Of a DNA stretch of 6,715 nt, positions 5,245 through 6,715 are shown one piece after another; the first letter of the stretch is position 1, and each line of letters opens with the position of its first letter. The position numbers and the translations under genes are program-made. Where the stretch lies: positions 1 to 6,715 of the forward strand of contig JAFYNC010000187.1 of the NCBI GenBank assembly GCA_017549905.1, read 5' to 3'. A model generated the notes under the pieces. The model did no database searches and was not told the origin of the DNA. It saw nothing but the letters and a program-made list of their open reading frames with translations. This DNA is from Clostridia bacterium. GTDB taxonomy: Bacteria; Bacillota; Clostridia; Oscillospirales; Acutalibacteraceae.

Positions 5245-6715
5245 AAATTAAGGTGGCAGGATTAAAGTCCACCCAAACCGACGCATCGCCCTGCGCCTTT
5301 ATATCTAATGCTTTTTTAAGCATTTCTCTAAACTCTTTATTGTTTTTACATTTAATTATCATTCTGTATCTATATCGGTTATTAACCTTTGCAATAGCCG
5401 ATGGCGACGGCCCCAAAATTATAACCTTAATACCGCTATAATCTTTTTCAATCAGAGCCTTTATATTATTAAACACGTTGTTAATCAGATTTTCGGCAAA
5501 ACCGCGGTTTTGCGACTGTGAAGAAATAAGACAAATATCGCAAAAAGGTGGATAAACGGTTAGTCTTCTTGTTAATATTTCTTCACTGTAGAATGTGTCA
5601 TAATCCTGATTTTTTGCGTGTTCTATTATATTACTGTCGGGATTAGAGGTCTGTATTATTGCCTTACCCCTAACGCTTCCTCTTCCCGCTCTGCCAACTA
5701 CCTGTGTCAGTAGCGAAAAGGTACGTTCAAAGCTTCTGTAATCCTCACTGTAAGAAGCGCTGTCCGCTCCCAGAACACCTACTAAGGTAACATTAGGAAA
5801 ATCAAGTCCCTTTGCAACCATTTGTGTTCCAAGTAAGATATCATATTCTCCGTTTGCAAATGCAGACAGATAACTTTGATATGAATCCTTTGTCATTGTG
5901 CTGTCAGCATCGAGTCTTAAAACACGAGCATCGGGGAAAAGCAACTTTAACTCTTCCTCTGCCCTTTGAGTGCCTATGCCCGAAAATTTCATATTTTCAC
6001 TGCCGCACTCAGAGCAAACACTATCATTTATCTTAGAATATCCGCAATAGTGACACATCAGTCTGTTGTTCGCAGAATGATATGTAAGCGAAATATTGCA
6101 ATTAGGGCAAGACTCAACATTTGAACAAACAGGACAGGAAATATATGTGTTATGTCCCCTACGGTTAAGTAACAGTATTGCTTGTTTTTTAGCCTTTAGA
6201 GTTTCCTTTAATTCTTCATAAAGCAATACCGACAAGGGAGATTTATTGCCATTTGCAAGTTCTTCTCTCATATCAACGGTATAAACCTCAGGCAAAACTG
6301 CGTTTCCGTATCGCGAAGAAAGTTTGTAAAGAGAATATTTACCCTCTTTAGCCTTAGTAAAACTTTCTACCGACGGTGTTGCAGAAGCTAAGCACAAAAG
6401 GCCTTTGCTCTCAGCAATTCTGAATTTTGCCAAATCTCTTGTATGAAAACGCGGAGTTTTTTCAGATTTATAGGTATGCTCCTGTTCCTCATCAATAATA
6501 ACAAGTCCCAAGTCATCAAATGGTGCAAAAATCGCACTGCGCGTGCCTATAGCTACAAGGGCTTTACCGTCTTTTATTCTTTGCCATTCATCCATTCGCT
6601 GACCGAGTGACAATGCGCTGTGAAAAACCGCAACCTTATCACCATAGCGAGATGTAAAAATAGAAATAAGCTGCGGTGTGAGAGCAATTTCGGGCACCAT
6701 AACAATTACCCCTCT
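5243..6715 (-). CDS. priA: Primosomal protein N' / replication restart helicase PriA (partial, 5' end off window)
   Basis: Superfamily 2 3'-5' DNA helicase that recognises abandoned replication forks and reloads the replisome. The frame is open to the right edge: 490 residues are visible of a family norm of roughly 730-800, so the DNA-binding N-terminus and Walker A are missing. Counting the first complete codon (6715-6713) as 1, VPEIALTPQ is at 7-15, Walker B DEEQEH at 75-80, and motif III SATPS at 111-115. The zinc-binding insert has eight cysteines in four pairs (194/197, 203/206, 221/224, 234/237). Motif V GTQMVAKGLDF starts at 296 and motif VI QVVGRAGR is at 338-345. The PriA-specific C-terminal domain follows, with YPPFCDICLI. 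The Met at 6700 lies inside the conserved VPEIALTPQ region, preceded in frame by RGVIV, so it is not a start. It is the first visible gene of the block, 9 nt upstream of def. Confidence 0.97.
   Translation of the reverse strand, partial: RGVIVMVPEIALTPQLISIFTSRYGDKVAVFHSALSLGQRMDEWQRIKDGKALVAIGTRSAIFAPFDDLGLVIIDEEQEHTYKSEKTPRFHTRDLAKFRIAESKGLLCLASATPSVESFTKAKEGKYSLYKLSSRYGNAVLPEVYTVDMREELANGNKSPLSVLLYEELKETLKAKKQAILLLNRRGHNTYISCPVCSNVESCPNCNISLTYHSANNRLMCHYCGYSKINDSVCSECGSENMKFSGIGTQRAEEELKLLFPDARVLRLDADSTMTKDSYQSYLSAFANGEYDILLGTQMVAKGLDFPNVTLVGVLGADSASYSEDYRSFERTFSLLTQVVGRAGRGSVRGKAIIQTSNPDSNIIEHAKNQDYDTFYSEEILTRRLTVYPPFCDICLISSQSQNRGFAENLINNVFNNIKALIEKDYSGIKVIILGPSPSAIAKVNNRYRYRMIIKCKNNKEFREMLKKALDIKAQGDASVWVDFNPATLI
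5496..5513. repeat. Perfect 18-bp palindrome inside priA
   Basis: GCAAAACCGCGGTTTTGC equals its own reverse complement over all 18 bases, centred between 5504 and 5505; the flanking bases do not extend it. In priA it encodes the Gln-Asn-Arg-Gly-Phe-Ala stretch at visible residues 402-407, a part of the C-terminal domain I do not recognise as a family motif. It could be a site for a dimeric DNA-binding protein, or could fold in the mRNA as a 7-bp stem with a CGCG loop, or could be chance. The sequence is seen directly; no function is known. Confidence 0.5.

Noticed and set aside
6698..6700. Met codon at 6700 as the start of a short helicase gene
   Set aside because: It falls inside the conserved VPEIALTPQ region of PriA, the frame continues upstream to the window edge with matching family sequence, and no ribosome binding site precedes it.

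Overview
The window is one continuous, co-directional gene block on the minus strand. It comes from a low-GC Gram-positive bacterium, most likely a member of the Clostridia (gut Eubacteriales/Oscillospirales type). This rests on the A/T-rich sequence, strong AGGAGG-type ribosome binding sites, a TTG start, protein sequences of clostridial style, and a gene order that I recall as the Bacillota priA-def-fmt-rsmB-rlmN-prpC-prkC cluster known from Bacillus subtilis. No exact taxon can be named from sequence alone.

In the direction of transcription (high to low coordinates) the layout is as follows. The 3' two-thirds of priA (primosomal helicase) enters from the right edge. It is followed by def (peptide deformylase), fmt (Met-tRNA formyltransferase), rsmB (16S rRNA m5C967 methyltransferase), rlmN (radical-SAM 23S/tRNA m2A methyltransferase), prpC (PP2C phosphatase) and the 5' part of prkC (Hanks-type Ser/Thr kinase). 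The kinase runs off the left edge before its membrane anchor and any PASTA domains.

The genes are packed tightly. priA/def are 9 nt apart, def/fmt overlap by 4 nt (ATGA), fmt/rsmB overlap by 8 nt, rsmB and rlmN are 15 nt apart, rlmN/prpC overlap by 20 nt, and prpC/prkC are 13 nt apart. There is no room for an intergenic promoter or terminator, and no stretch of even 20 bases lacks a gene, so the block reads as a single operon with translational coupling at several junctions.

Functionally, def and fmt are the two ends of the N-formyl-methionine cycle, and rsmB and rlmN modify ribosomal RNA. prpC and prkC form an opposing phosphatase/kinase pair that in Bacillota reports on cell-wall and growth state. 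priA restarts replication forks. All catalytic motifs that can be checked are present, so I see no pseudogenes, no mobile DNA, no RNA genes and no CRISPR.

I found no new biological system here. The points most worth a second look are small: a perfect 18-bp palindrome inside priA, a short hairpin abutting the rlmN ribosome binding site, an Asn-Gly-His version of the Fmt active-site signature, and the 20-nt rlmN/prpC overlap.
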